The position numbers were made by a program, and so were the translations under genes. Below are positions 1 through 8,651 of a DNA stretch of 64,000 nucleotides, piece after piece. The DNA lies in assembly GCF_018881635.1 (NCBI RefSeq), contig NZ_JACVPY010000002.1, positions 1,567,795 to 1,631,794 on the forward strand, read 5' to 3'. The number at the start of each line of letters is the position of its first letter. The first letter of the stretch is position 1. This DNA comes from Polynucleobacter sp. UB-Piko-W3. GTDB lineage: Bacteria > Pseudomonadota > Gammaproteobacteria > Burkholderiales > Burkholderiaceae. Below the pieces are notes generated by a model. It searched no databases. It had not been told where the DNA came from and worked only from the letters and a program-made list of their open reading frames with translations.

Positions 1-526
1 AGCAGCAAGTAATAGTTGCGAACACTGCTTGGAAAGCCATGAATATAAATTCAGGAATCACAACACCTTTACTAAAGGTTGCTGCTACTGAATCTGGATT
101 CATACCGCCCAAGAACAAGCGATCAAGTCCACCAATAAATGAGCTACCTTCCGTGAATGCAAAGCTATAGCCATAAATGGCCCAGAGCACAGTAATCAAA
201 GAGAAGACCATGAAACACTGCATGCAGATCGACAGAATATTTTTGCTACGCGTTAAGCCGCCGTAGAACAAAGCCAAACCAGGAAGTGTCATTAACAGTA
301 CTAATGCTGTACATACCATCATCCAAACGGTATCCGCTTTATTACACTTTTCAGAGCAAAGAACGGGCGCAGGTTCTGCAGCAGCAGGGGTTGCAGCTGG
401 AGCAGTTACTGCTGGCTTTTTAGCTTCGTCAGCAGCATACGCTGGCGAAGTCACAATCACACCAGTAGCGCCAATGGCCAAGGCCATAGCACCGCCAGCA
501 ACGAGTCGTTTCATCCAAGTTAACAT
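1..526 (-). CDS. amtB: Ammonium transporter AmtB, N-terminal part (cut by window start)
   Basis: Inner-membrane ammonium/ammonia channel of the Amt/Rh family. I translated it from the ATG at 524-526; 175 codons lie in the window and the frame runs off the left edge. Visible are a signal peptide (about residues 1-31, ending in AYA), an Ala/Pro-rich periplasmic linker with two cysteines (about 57 and 61), and the first channel helices with the family motif FYGGLTRSKN. A strong Shine-Dalgarno (AGAGAGG) precedes the ATG. It lies 13 nt downstream of glnK, the usual glnK-amtB pair in which the PII protein plugs the channel when nitrogen is plentiful. Identity is secure; the C-terminal half cannot be judged. 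Confidence 0.95.
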   Translation of the reverse strand, partial: MLTWMKRLVAGGAMALAIGATGVIVTSPAYAADEAKKPAVTAPAATPAAAEPAPVLCSEKCNKADTVWMMVCTALVLLMTLPGLALFYGGLTRSKNILSICMQCFMVFSLITVLWAIYGYSFAFTEGSSFIGGLDRLFLGGMNPDSVAATFSKGVVIPEFIFMAFQAVFATITCC

Positions 527-539
527 TTTGAACCTCTCT

Positions 540-890
<351 letters not shown>

Positions 891-903
891 TTAGAGGTGG
901 AAA

Positions 904-1824
904 TTAGAAAGTTTTGGTAAGCGATACAACAGCGCCAGCTTTTCCGAGGTTGCTTCCATTTGGGCTTGAATAAGCATATGAACCCTTAACTGTTGCAGCG
1001 GTTGTACCTACATAAGCCGCTGAAGCAGATAAGCCACCACCAAAGTCTTTAGTCACACCCAACTTCCAGTCGGTATATGAATATAGGGTGCTATTGCTAA
1101 TAGCGCCTGTTGAACTTCCTGACTGATACTGAGTTCCCTGCCAATTGGTCGTGCCAGCCTTTTGACTACCAGCGACATATTGATAGCCTACGTGTCCATT
1201 AAGAGCTAAACCCCAAAAACCAGTGTCATAGTTCATTGTTAGATCTGGGTAGTAAGAGCCAGTTGAGTTTATATTTCCAAATAATGGTGAAACAGCATAA
1301 GAAAACTTAGCAAAACCAGTTACAGGACCGAATGTAAAGTTCTGCGCTACATAGATTTCTGTTGTATTCGGATTGGCAAAGTAACCATTGGTATTGGGAA
1401 TACCTGAAGTTGGGTAGTAGTACTGCAAGACACCTAAGTCTGATGCAAAACCTTCTCCAATCAACTCTTTCTTAATACCAGCATAAAAATCCATTTCGAT
1501 TGGTGCGCTTACCTGACCGATGGTGGAACCCTTTCCAGAATTACCGCCATTAGGACCATAAGCATCGCCAATCCAGCTAATCGAGCTGTTCCAGTTACCA
1601 ATGTAGACACCACTCTCGTGAGCGTAGTCAAAGCCACCTTGAATCGCTGGCTTAAAGTTTGACTGGCTGATACCACGGTAACGATAGTCGTTGACTACGG
1701 TCACGTTAGCTGTAATCGGGCTAGCTTCTGGAGCCTCTGCTGCAGGGGCTGTTTGTGCAAAAGCGGTAGTAGCCAACAAGCTTGATGCTGCTAGCGCGAT
1801 CGCTGATTTTTGCAAAGTTTTCAT
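904..1824 (-). CDS. TorF-family putative porin
   Basis: Predicted outer-membrane beta-barrel of 306 residues. It has a clear signal peptide (residues 1-23, AFA cut), then an Ala/Pro/Glu-rich stretch, the family hallmark YRYRGISQS at about residues 47-55, many alternating aromatic/Gly strands, and a C-terminal phenylalanine (TKTF), as expected for Bam-dependent barrel assembly. AAGGAG precedes the ATG. It lies 25 nt upstream of glnK on the same strand, so porin, PII and ammonium channel probably form one nitrogen-controlled operon. The transported solute is unknown; uptake of a nitrogen compound across the outer membrane is inferred from context. Confidence 0.85.
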   Translation of the reverse strand: MKTLQKSAIALAASSLLATTAFAQTAPAAEAPEASPITANVTVVNDYRYRGISQSNFKPAIQGGFDYAHESGVYIGNWNSSISWIGDAYGPNGGNSGKGSTIGQVSAPIEMDFYAGIKKELIGEGFASDLGVLQYYYPTSGIPNTNGYFANPNTTEIYVAQNFTFGPVTGFAKFSYAVSPLFGNINSTGSYYPDLTMNYDTGFWGLALNGHVGYQYVAGSQKAGTTNWQGTQYQSGSSTGAISNSTLYSYTDWKLGVTKDFGGGLSASAAYVGTTAATVKGSYAYSSPNGSNLGKAGAVVSLTKTF

Positions 1825-1936
1825 GTGTTACTCCTTACTGGTTGTAATAAAAAATGGGGTGAATGCTTAATGCATGAAGCGATATTGATGGGTTGGGCAT
1901 TCATAGATTTGTCGCAAATCCCCGAAATAAGGCACC

Positions 1937-1976
1937 TGCACTTTTTTGGTGCTTAATATTGCACCATGTGCGTGAA
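1937..1976. promoter_or_regulatory. Tandem NtrC-like binding sites upstream of the TorF-glnK-amtB operon
   Basis: The 262-nt gap between the porin gene and ubiK holds two NtrC-type half-palindromes. At 1937-1953, TGCACT-N5-GGTGCT matches the NtrC consensus (TGCACY-N5-GGTGCA) at all but the last base. At 1960-1976 TGCACC-N5-CGTGAA has a perfect left half and a degenerate right half. Centres are 23 nt apart, about 110-140 nt upstream of the porin ATG, a typical enhancer position. I looked for a sigma-54 GG-N10-GC promoter between the sites and the ATG and found no convincing one, so the assignment rests on the operator pattern and on the nitrogen genes downstream. Confidence 0.5.
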
Positions 1977-2086
1977 TTTTGAGCTTTTCAGGCTTTTTTT
2001 AGGCTTTTTGCCCATTTCTAGCTACCCAACATAAAATATCAATATGTATCTTTTATGCAACTTTTCATAGAACTGCGAACCCTATC

Positions 2087-2344
2087 ATGCAAAAGCCAGG
2101 CGAAATCCTCGAGCAAATTCAACGTATCGCCAGTGATATGCAAAACAAAGTGGGCGACGCTATTCGGAATTCACCAGCGCAAGAGATTGAAAAAAATGTT
2201 CGCGCAATGATGAACCAAGGTTTTCAGAAAATGGATTTGGTTACTCGTGAAGAGTTTGAGTTACAAACTAAAGTTCTTGCAAAGACTAGAGAAAAGTTAG
2301 AGGCACTTGAAGCTAAGGTTGCTACTCTGGAAAAAACTCATTAA
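2087..2344 (+). CDS. ubiK: UbiK-type ubiquinone biosynthesis accessory factor (YqiC/BMFP family)
   Basis: Short all-helical protein of 85 residues, normal for the family. In Escherichia coli UbiK helps the soluble Ubi complex with late ubiquinone steps. The N-terminal part is amphipathic (EILEQIQRIASDM). Residues about 50-83 form a coiled coil ending in a heptad-like [13 protein letters not shown] stretch; the DLVTREEFE segment at its start is typical of the family. It is a lone rightward gene between two leftward groups, and its last 23 nt overlap the convergent lipoprotein gene. Confidence 0.85.
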   Translation: MQKPGEILEQIQRIASDMQNKVGDAIRNSPAQEIEKNVRAMMNQGFQKMDLVTREEFELQTKVLAKTREKLEALEAKVATLEKTH

Positions 2345-2927
2345 AGAAGTTTGCATACTCTTCTTTAGATAGCAGTGTTTTTGCATCATCAGTATTAGCG
2401 TTTACATGCAGTACCGATATTTGATAAATCCACGCATCTCCATTACTGGCTTGCCTTGTGATCCAGCGTACTTTCATTTGTTGCTGCGCTTTACCATTTG
2501 ATTTAAAGGCGATGAAGTAATCTATCGTTGGTAGTCGTTGACGATTGCTAGTCTGGTATGTTGCTACCTCTTCAGCCACCATACCACCAGAGACTTTTGC
2601 CCTCTCAAGTAAATTATCTTTTAACTGTCTAATAATTTTCTCTGTTGCTGCGGCTTGATTAGCTGATACTTGTATCGAGCTAATAGAGTAAATGTCATTA
2701 TCGATTTTTACCGCCTCGAGCGTTTGTTGAAGCTCTTGCTCTTGATAAGGAATGCGGCGCTCTAATTTATCGGGCTTGCCTGGAAATAAAGCGGTATATC
2801 TCTCTTGGGGTGATTGCACTGTGCGCCAATCTAACTTGGGGCTACAGGCTATTAGAAGAATTAATCCCGCCAGCAGTAAACCAGCCTTGCAGGCTCTAAA
2901 CAATACCTGCTCCATGAGCTTGTTCAT
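2322..2927 (-). CDS. Small lipoprotein of unknown function downstream of lipA
   Basis: Predicted lipoprotein: a hydrophobic signal ([12 protein letters not shown]) ends in a lipobox LIAC, so the mature protein starts at that Cys and is about 173 residues. The start is uncertain. The frame stays open into lipA, but the signal peptide fits starts at 2927 (ATG), 2915 (ATG) or 2903 (TTG, the only one with a good GGAG about 6 nt upstream). All overlap the lipA 3' end by 8-32 nt, so translation is probably coupled to lipA. The mature part has an FPGKP motif and no catalytic signature I recognise. A link to lipoate metabolism is only positional. Confidence 0.7.
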   Translation of the reverse strand: MNKLMEQVLFRACKAGLLLAGLILLIACSPKLDWRTVQSPQERYTALFPGKPDKLERRIPYQEQELQQTLEAVKIDNDIYSISSIQVSANQAAATEKIIRQLKDNLLERAKVSGGMVAEEVATYQTSNRQRLPTIDYFIAFKSNGKAQQQMKVRWITRQASNGDAWIYQISVLHVNANTDDAKTLLSKEEYANFFNEFFPE

Positions 2928-3906
2928 CTGCGTGATAGCTAGAGCGCACCATTGCACCAACTGCGGCATGGGAGAAGCCCATAGAGTATGCCTTTTCTTC
3001 AAACATCTTGAAAACATCAGGATGTACATAGCGCCTCACTGGAAGGTGGTGGCCTGATGGAGCAAGGTACTGACCAATGGTAAGCATATCGATATTGTGC
3101 TCACGCATATCGCGCATCACCTCTAGAATTTCTTCGTCTGTTTCACCAAGACCGACCATCAAACCACTCTTGGTTGGAATATGGGGAAAGCGCTCTTTGA
3201 AGTCTTTCAAAAGCTTTAAGGAGTGCAGATAATCAGCGCCTGGTCTGGCTTCCTTATACAGACGCGGCACGGTTTCTAAATTATGGTTCATCACATCTGG
3301 CAAACCATTGGGCGCATGCTCAGTAAAAATATCTAAGGCTTTATCTAAGCGCCCACGGAAGTCGGGAACTAGAACTTCAATACGGGTACTAGGAGAGAGG
3401 TCGCGTGATTGAGAAATGCAATCGACGTAATGCATTGCGCCACCGTCGCGCAAGTCATCGCGATCGACGCTAGTAATCACTACATAATTTAATTTCAGCG
3501 CCGCAATAGTGCGTGCTAAGTTAGCCGGCTCTTTTTGATCCAGTGGATCTGGTCTACCGTGGCCCACATCACAGAAAGGGCAACGACGGGTGCACTTATC
3601 GCCCATGATCATGAAGGTAGCGGTGCCTTTACCAAAACACTCGCCAATATTGGGGCAACTTGCCTCTTCACAAACAGTAACCAATTCATTTTCCCGGAGG
3701 ATCTTTTTGATCTCGTTAAAGCGAGAATTTCCAGAGGCAGCCTTTACCCGAATCCAGTCTGGCTTTTTCAGAACCTCTGCTAGCGGAATGATCTTGATCG
3801 GAATGCGCGCAGTCTTCTCACTCGACTTTTGTTTACGAGTTGCATCGTAGCTGAGGTCTTGACGAAGCTCTATAGTCGTCTTGGTATCGGTCTTATTGGT
3901 GGTCAT
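2896..3906 (-). CDS. lipA: Lipoyl synthase LipA
   Basis: Radical SAM enzyme that inserts two sulfurs into protein-bound octanoyl groups to make lipoate. Both iron-sulfur sites are visible: the auxiliary cluster motif C79-x4-C84-x5-C90 and the radical SAM motif C105-x3-C109-x2-C112. The C-terminal RSSY, whose Ser ligates the auxiliary cluster, is present near residue 324. Length 336 is slightly above the family norm because of a polar N-terminal tail of about 35 residues. The ATG overlaps the end of lipB by 14 nt, and the upstream order ybeD-lipB-lipA is the classical lipoate operon. Confidence 0.98.
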   Translation of the reverse strand: MTTNKTDTKTTIELRQDLSYDATRKQKSSEKTARIPIKIIPLAEVLKKPDWIRVKAASGNSRFNEIKKILRENELVTVCEEASCPNIGECFGKGTATFMIMGDKCTRRCPFCDVGHGRPDPLDQKEPANLARTIAALKLNYVVITSVDRDDLRDGGAMHYVDCISQSRDLSPSTRIEVLVPDFRGRLDKALDIFTEHAPNGLPDVMNHNLETVPRLYKEARPGADYLHSLKLLKDFKERFPHIPTKSGLMVGLGETDEEILEVMRDMREHNIDMLTIGQYLAPSGHHLPVRRYVHPDVFKMFEEKAYSMGFSHAAVGAMVRSSYHADEQAHGAGIV

Positions 3907-4546
3907 GTGACATCAGTTGCTTTTGTAAATGCTCTAAAAGCCTTTGGCTAATAGTGTCTCCATTGTCCTTTATCCCAAGGGTTTGCATATCAACCGTCTT
4001 TAAGCCCTCATAGCCGCAAGGGTGGATACGGCCAAAAGCCTCAAGATCGGTTGCCACATTAAGCGCTAGACCATGATAGGAGCAGCTTTTAGAGACTTTA
4101 AGACCCAAGGCAGCTACCTTTGCCCCAACCCACTCTAATGGCACCCCAGACTGTTCCGAAACATAAATACCGGGTGCTCCTGGATGTCTTTCTGCCTTAA
4201 TTCCAAAATCTGACAAGGTGTCGATGAGCGCTTGCTCAATGCGAGAGACCAATTCTTTTACAAAGATGCCTAGGCGCTTGAGATCAAGCAAAAGATAGAT
4301 CACGATTTGACCAGGTCCGTGATAAGTAATCTCGCCACCACGATCAACTTGCACTAGCGGAATTTGATTGCTAGGCGAATGCAAATTACTAGCATCACCC
4401 GCAAGCCCTAAGGTAAACACGGGTAGATGCTCTAAAATCCAAATCTCATCAGGTGTTGCGCTATCTCGCCCCTGAGTAAACAGTCGCATCGACTCATAGG
4501 TAGAGACGTAATCTACTAAACCAAGATGCTTTATTAAAGCAGGCAT
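3893..4546 (-). CDS. lipB: Octanoyltransferase LipB
   Basis: Moves octanoate from acyl carrier protein to the lipoyl domains of 2-oxoacid dehydrogenases and GcvH, the step before LipA. The 217-residue product shows the substrate-binding [12 protein letters not shown] motif (69-80), the catalytic Lys143 in GAKVAALG, and the acyl-accepting Cys177 in HPCGYEG. Nothing essential is missing. It follows the DUF493 gene by 9 nt and overlaps lipA by 14 nt, consistent with one transcript. Confidence 0.97.
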   Translation of the reverse strand: MPALIKHLGLVDYVSTYESMRLFTQGRDSATPDEIWILEHLPVFTLGLAGDASNLHSPSNQIPLVQVDRGGEITYHGPGQIVIYLLLDLKRLGIFVKELVSRIEQALIDTLSDFGIKAERHPGAPGIYVSEQSGVPLEWVGAKVAALGLKVSKSCSYHGLALNVATDLEAFGRIHPCGYEGLKTVDMQTLGIKDNGDTISQRLLEHLQKQLMSHDHQ

Positions 4547-4555
4547 GACAATAAA

Positions 4556-4822
4556 TTACAGAACAACACTAACTAGCGGATGGGTAGATAAGGTTCTATA
4601 TAGCTCATCTAGCTGCTCACGACTTGTAGCTGTAATTGGCAAGGTAATGCCTAGGTAGTTACCATCCTTAGACGGTCGTTGCTCAACCTTAGTCTCATCA
4701 AATGTTGGATCAAATTGTTTTGCAATATGAATGATTGCTGGCAGATATTCTGGATTAGCTTTGCCCATCACCTTAATCGGAAATGGGGAAGGATATTCGA
4801 TGAGTGATTTTTCTTCGGCCAT
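4556..4822 (-). CDS. ybeD: DUF493 / YbeD family protein
   Basis: Small cytoplasmic alpha/beta protein of 88 residues, the usual family size. It has the family-typical opening (SLIEYPSPFPIKVMG) and the later REQLDELYRTLSTHP segment. E. coli YbeD resembles the regulatory domain of phosphoglycerate dehydrogenase; its biochemical role is not established. Conserved placement directly before lipB suggests a link to lipoate synthesis, but that is a context argument. Confidence 0.88.
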   Translation of the reverse strand: MAEEKSLIEYPSPFPIKVMGKANPEYLPAIIHIAKQFDPTFDETKVEQRPSKDGNYLGITLPITATSREQLDELYRTLSTHPLVSVVL

Positions 4823-4840
4823 ATAACTCTCTGATTTTTC

Positions 4841-5557
4841 TTATTGCTTACGGTGATCTGGCATGCCCAACCAGGCGCCAGTAATGATGTTACGAATGCA
4901 ATGTAATCTACGATGAAAGAAGTGATCTGCCCCAGGAACTACTTGTACAGTAAGCTCTTGTGGACGCGCCCAGTCCAAAACATTAATCAAGGGAATGGTT
5001 TCATCTAACTCTCCATGAATGAGGATAGTGTCTGCTGGTACTGGGGCTAGCGTCCATTTACCTGCAGCACTCCCCACCATCACCAAGCGTTCTGCAGGGC
5101 GGCCAAGATCAACAAGTCGTTGGACCAAGTGACTACCAACAAAGCTACCGAAAGAGAATCCAGAAACTGCCAGCGGTAAAGTGTTTGCGCTTGAAACCCA
5201 GGCTTGATTGGCAGTAGCCTCAAATTCAGACCAACTTGGAGGGGTGCGCATCCAATCGGTGACATGCAATAGATCCTCCAACTCGCCAACACCTTCATCA
5301 TGCACGCCAGCAGTACCGCCTACACCCCGAAAATTAGGGCGCACGCTGACATAACCCAGTTGATTGAAAGCACGTGCCATGGTCTGCGCTACTTTGTTAT
5401 CCATTGTGCCGCCCATCAGTGGATGAGGGTGCGCAACCAATGCCAAGCCGCGGACTGCAAAAGAGAGGTCACTTTTTAATTCATCTGGTAGATCGATAGA
5501 CATTTCCATCGCACCAACTATGCCTTCAATGTGAATTACTTTTGTACGGCCGTTCAT
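4841..5557 (-). CDS. Alpha/beta hydrolase
   Basis: Cytoplasmic alpha/beta-hydrolase fold protein of 238 residues. It has the HPHPLMGG oxyanion-loop motif (43-50), the RPNFRGVGGT segment (73-82), and a plausible catalytic triad: Ser135 in GFSFGS, Asp186 in HGELDE and His212 in GADHFF. This is the COG2945-like group found in many proteobacteria, for which no physiological substrate is established. It lies between the ferredoxin and ybeD genes on the same strand, so it is probably cotranscribed with the lipoate genes. Whether it handles a lipoyl or other acyl ester is unknown. Confidence 0.85.
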   Translation of the reverse strand: MNGRTKVIHIEGIVGAMEMSIDLPDELKSDLSFAVRGLALVAHPHPLMGGTMDNKVAQTMARAFNQLGYVSVRPNFRGVGGTAGVHDEGVGELEDLLHVTDWMRTPPSWSEFEATANQAWVSSANTLPLAVSGFSFGSFVGSHLVQRLVDLGRPAERLVMVGSAAGKWTLAPVPADTILIHGELDETIPLINVLDWARPQELTVQVVPGADHFFHRRLHCIRNIITGAWLGMPDHRKQ

Positions 5558-5575
5558 TAGAAAACTTTCAAGTAG

Positions 5576-5884
5576 CTATGACAACTGCAAGCGCTCAACT
5601 GGGTGGCCGGCAATTAAATGTGATTGAATAATTTCTTCAACATCATCTTGATCCACTAAGGTGTACCAAACACCTTCTGGGTAGACTACCATCACAGGGC
5701 CATCAGCACAACGATCCAAGCATCCTGCTTTATTCACACGAATCTTTTCAGGTCCGGCGAGTCCAAGCTCTTTGACTCTTTTTTTTGCATACTCAAATAA
5801 TGCAAATGCATTATGACGATCGCAGCAATCTTCGCCATTACTGCGTTGGTTTAAACAGAAAAAAAGGTGATGTGAAAAGCTCAT
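5576..5884 (-). CDS. Thioredoxin-like [2Fe-2S] ferredoxin
   Basis: Short ferredoxin of the thioredoxin-like (Shethna-type) fold, 102 residues. Candidate cluster ligands are Cys10, Cys20 or Cys21, Cys55 and Cys59; the last pair lies in the family motif AGCLDRCADGP (53-63), followed by VYPEGVWY. It is expected to carry electrons in the cytoplasm. The partner is not known. The position just upstream of the lipoate genes makes electron delivery to an Fe-S enzyme such as LipA a reasonable but untested thought. Confidence 0.88.
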   Translation of the reverse strand: MSFSHHLFFCLNQRSNGEDCCDRHNAFALFEYAKKRVKELGLAGPEKIRVNKAGCLDRCADGPVMVVYPEGVWYTLVDQDDVEEIIQSHLIAGHPVERLQLS

Positions 5885-5900
5885 AGGAAAATTATATTCG

Positions 5901-6995
5901 TCAATGTTTCGGTTTTAGTTCAGCCGCGTTATAGATCATCCAAACTAAGGCAATTGGTAACCATACCACCGATACCCATTTCATTAACTCATTAAAGTGC
6001 AGTAAGCGCCCCTGATACCAATGCCGTAAGCTCAAGATGAAATAGGGATTATCGGGCAAGACATTAATAGCAATAGTGGCAGTGACTAAACAAAACAATG
6101 CCAAGTAAAGTCTTCTTTTTTGATTAAGGCTTAAAGCCCACCTCAATAAAATGCTTGCTAATAACATTCCCCAAAGGGCTCCGGCTGTTAGCCATATCAA
6201 GCTAAACTCTCCACCGAACTGAAGAGCGGTAAAAAAAGTTTTCATCACCACAGTTAAGCAGAGTAATCCATTGAGAATTCGCCACTGCGGAGCCTTAGTA
6301 CGCAAGCCTGAGGAAAGTAACAGAGCAACGCCAAGCCAACAGAGCGCAGTAATCACAGTTTCTTGAGCTATATGATTAATGACTAAGGTTCCCCAATCAA
6401 TCGAACCAAAAATAGCATGGCCCCATACCCCAGTACCCAGCCATGAACTTTGGGGATAAATTTGCGACCATGGAAATAATAAAAAAAGTGCGCATGCAGC
6501 CCAGTTAAGACCAAACCATTGATCAAAGCGACGACGGATGACGCTGCCTGATAGCCATTGTGGCCCCAGAGGAATCGCCAATAAACCCCCCAATAAACCC
6601 CCTAATAAATTTGCCCACCAATCCATCTGACTAGGGATGCGGGTTGGTAGCCAGGACTGGAGCGTTTCGACAGTCAATGCAAGCAGAGCACTAAGTGCTA
6701 AGGCGATACTTAATGCCACAAAATTACGCCAACGGGGATAAGCAGCAAAAACCAGTAAAAACCCAAAAGGAATGTATGCCAGGATATTGATAGAAACGTC
6801 AAATAGGGTAATAAAGCGAGGAAGCGGTGCCTGAATCCAGTCCGAAGCATCAATACCGTTGCGGAAATCAAAATCAAAAGGATTTAAGCTGACATAGATA
6901 ATCAGTAGCGCATAGCTCAGGCTCATTGCCCTAGCCAAAGGCATGGCCTGTAGAGGCCATACAAGCTTATAGGGACGCTGGTCTTTTTGATCCAT
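5901..6995 (-). CDS. VanZ-family multi-pass membrane protein, long form
   Basis: Integral membrane protein of 364 residues. The N-terminal half (about 25-145) is a VanZ-like domain: SLNPFDFDFR (36-45), a membrane segment containing NILAYIPFGFLL (70-81), and the ETLQSWLPTRIPSQMDWWAN motif (110-129) followed by a Gly-rich helix. The second half adds several hydrophobic helices with no domain I recognise. VanZ itself gives low-level teicoplanin resistance by an unclear mechanism; chromosomal relatives are widespread and mostly uncharacterised. It is the first gene of the leftward group and diverges from birA with a 37-nt gap. Confidence 0.82.
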   Translation of the reverse strand: MDQKDQRPYKLVWPLQAMPLARAMSLSYALLIIYVSLNPFDFDFRNGIDASDWIQAPLPRFITLFDVSINILAYIPFGFLLVFAAYPRWRNFVALSIALALSALLALTVETLQSWLPTRIPSQMDWWANLLGGLLGGLLAIPLGPQWLSGSVIRRRFDQWFGLNWAACALFLLFPWSQIYPQSSWLGTGVWGHAIFGSIDWGTLVINHIAQETVITALCWLGVALLLSSGLRTKAPQWRILNGLLCLTVVMKTFFTALQFGGEFSLIWLTAGALWGMLLASILLRWALSLNQKRRLYLALFCLVTATIAINVLPDNPYFILSLRHWYQGRLLHFNELMKWVSVVWLPIALVWMIYNAAELKPKH

Positions 6996-7032
6996 CCCAC
7001 AATTCTAGGGCAGACCTTTCTACAATGGCGAA

Positions 7033-7833
7033 ATGACTGCCAATTGCATCCTCGAACGCGTTGCCCAAACTAAATCTACCAATGATGATCTTTTAGAGCG
7101 CTGGCGTGCTGGGGAACTCATTGACCCGGTAGCGCGCATTGCCCACAAACAAACTGCTGGTAAGGGCAGAGCTGGGCGCACTTGGGTAGCCAATCCAGAA
7201 GACTCGCTCTGTTTTTCATTGGCGTTTCCATTCAAAAGAAAGCCTGCTGAACTGACCGGGCTTAGTCTCTTAGTAGGGTTGGCAGTGATTGCTGGAATCG
7301 CACAAGCATGTGATTTAGATAAAGCCATGCTCTACCAAACAGGTCTGCGCCTGAAGTGGCCTAATGATCTACTGCTGAATAACGCAAAACTTGGCGGCAT
7401 CTTAATAGAAGGTGGTCAAGTAAAGACGGATGATCCAACTTGGATGATCATTGGTATTGGCATGAACTTACGCAATGCTGAGCAAATTGAAAGTAGTTTA
7501 GGAGGTCAATCAGGCTTAAAGGTTGCTACCCTTGATCAATTTCTTCCGTCGCAAGCAATCCTGCCTGATGTGGAATACCTCTGGCTAAAACTGATTGCCT
7601 CTCTAGAACATCATCTGAGTGAATTTGATCAGTATGGTTTTGGAAGCTATCAAGAGCAATGGAAAACGTGGGATGCCTATCTAGGTCAGACCGTATGTGT
7701 ATCTGGTGCGGGAAAGGAACCCATCTATGGCATTGCTCAAGGCATAGATCAAACAGGCGCATTACTATTGCAACAAGCTGATCAAACGATTGCCATCCAT
7801 GCAGGCGACATTTCTTTAAGAGTACAAACATGA
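7033..7833 (+). CDS. birA: Biotin--[acetyl-CoA-carboxylase] ligase
   Basis: Attaches biotin to the carboxyl carrier protein of acetyl-CoA carboxylase via biotinyl-AMP. The 266-residue protein starts directly with the catalytic domain and lacks the N-terminal helix-turn-helix of E. coli BirA, so it should be a ligase only, not a repressor. Visible are the adenylate loop KGRAGRTW (44-51), the active-site KWPNDLLL (108-115) with LGGILIE (120-126), and a C-terminal SH3-like part. Its TGA overlaps the coaX ATG by 4 nt (ATGA), so the two are translationally coupled. Confidence 0.95.
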   Translation: MTANCILERVAQTKSTNDDLLERWRAGELIDPVARIAHKQTAGKGRAGRTWVANPEDSLCFSLAFPFKRKPAELTGLSLLVGLAVIAGIAQACDLDKAMLYQTGLRLKWPNDLLLNNAKLGGILIEGGQVKTDDPTWMIIGIGMNLRNAEQIESSLGGQSGLKVATLDQFLPSQAILPDVEYLWLKLIASLEHHLSEFDQYGFGSYQEQWKTWDAYLGQTVCVSGAGKEPIYGIAQGIDQTGALLLQQADQTIAIHAGDISLRVQT

Positions 7834-8651
7834 GCCTTTACTTGCTATTTGATGTTGGTAATACGCGCCTTAAATGGGCTGCAGTTGAATCAACACAACA
7901 GCCATCAGATCGACAAAAAAAACTGTGGGCTTACTCTGGATCCATCAGCAGTAAATCCTTGGCCTCTACTGAACATAGAGCTGAGCTTGCAGATTACATT
8001 ACTAAAACTTTACCCAAACCCGATGCTATTGGGCTTGCTTGTGTTGCTGGTAAAGAAGTTATTGAAAATCTTCAATCACTATTTCCGCAATGGAATGACA
8101 TATCCTGGAAGCAGCTCAAGGGTGACAGCCAGTTCAACGGCCTACGCACTCTCTACCAAGATCCAAGTAAGCTTGGCGCAGACCGCTGGGCCGCCATGAT
8201 TGGGGCGCGCGCCCTATCTAACACCAACACGCTCATCATTAATGCTGGCACAGCCACAACCATTGATTTGCTTGGCTCTAATGGCGTTCACTACGGCGGA
8301 TGGATATTGCCTGGACTTGAATTAATGCAAAAAAGTCTGGAAGGAAATACTGCTCAATTACCGCTTGCAGTTCGTGACGATACCAGCAATGGTTTTGGTT
8401 TATCTACGAATAACGCAATCATTAGTGGTTGCGATGCTGCACAAATCGGTGCCATTCAATATGCAATTCAATTAGCAAAACAAATGAATCATCCTATTGA
8501 AAGAGTTTGGATCGATGGTGGCAATGCCAAAATTTTGGCTACTGAGATGAGTAAATTGAAAGCACAATCTTCATTAGCGGTAGAGTCAACCGAAACCATT
8601 GAAGGCTTAGTGCTTCGCGGTATTTGGGCCTGGCTATTGCAAAATCTTTAA
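7830..8651 (+). CDS. coaX: Type III pantothenate kinase
   Basis: First step of coenzyme A synthesis, phosphorylation of pantothenate. This is the ASKHA-fold type III enzyme, which is insensitive to CoA feedback in characterised members. It shows the phosphate-1 motif DVGNTRLKW (8-16), GADRWAAMIGA in the middle and the phosphate-2 motif NAGTATTID, followed by GGWILPG. The 273-residue length is normal. It is coupled to birA by a 4-nt overlap, and its end overlaps the convergent rfaE2 stop by 4 nt. Confidence 0.95.
   Translation: MSLYLLFDVGNTRLKWAAVESTQQPSDRQKKLWAYSGSISSKSLASTEHRAELADYITKTLPKPDAIGLACVAGKEVIENLQSLFPQWNDISWKQLKGDSQFNGLRTLYQDPSKLGADRWAAMIGARALSNTNTLIINAGTATTIDLLGSNGVHYGGWILPGLELMQKSLEGNTAQLPLAVRDDTSNGFGLSTNNAIISGCDAAQIGAIQYAIQLAKQMNHPIERVWIDGGNAKILATEMSKLKAQSSLAVESTETIEGLVLRGIWAWLLQNL

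Noticed and set aside
1948..1966. TGGTGC-N8-GCACCA hairpin read as a terminator
   Set aside because: It arises from the right half of the first and left half of the second NtrC-like site, has no T-tract, and no upstream transcript ends there.
2752..3057. 101-codon rightward open frame over lipA and the lipoprotein gene
   Set aside because: Antisense to both genes, with no start signal and no family resemblance.
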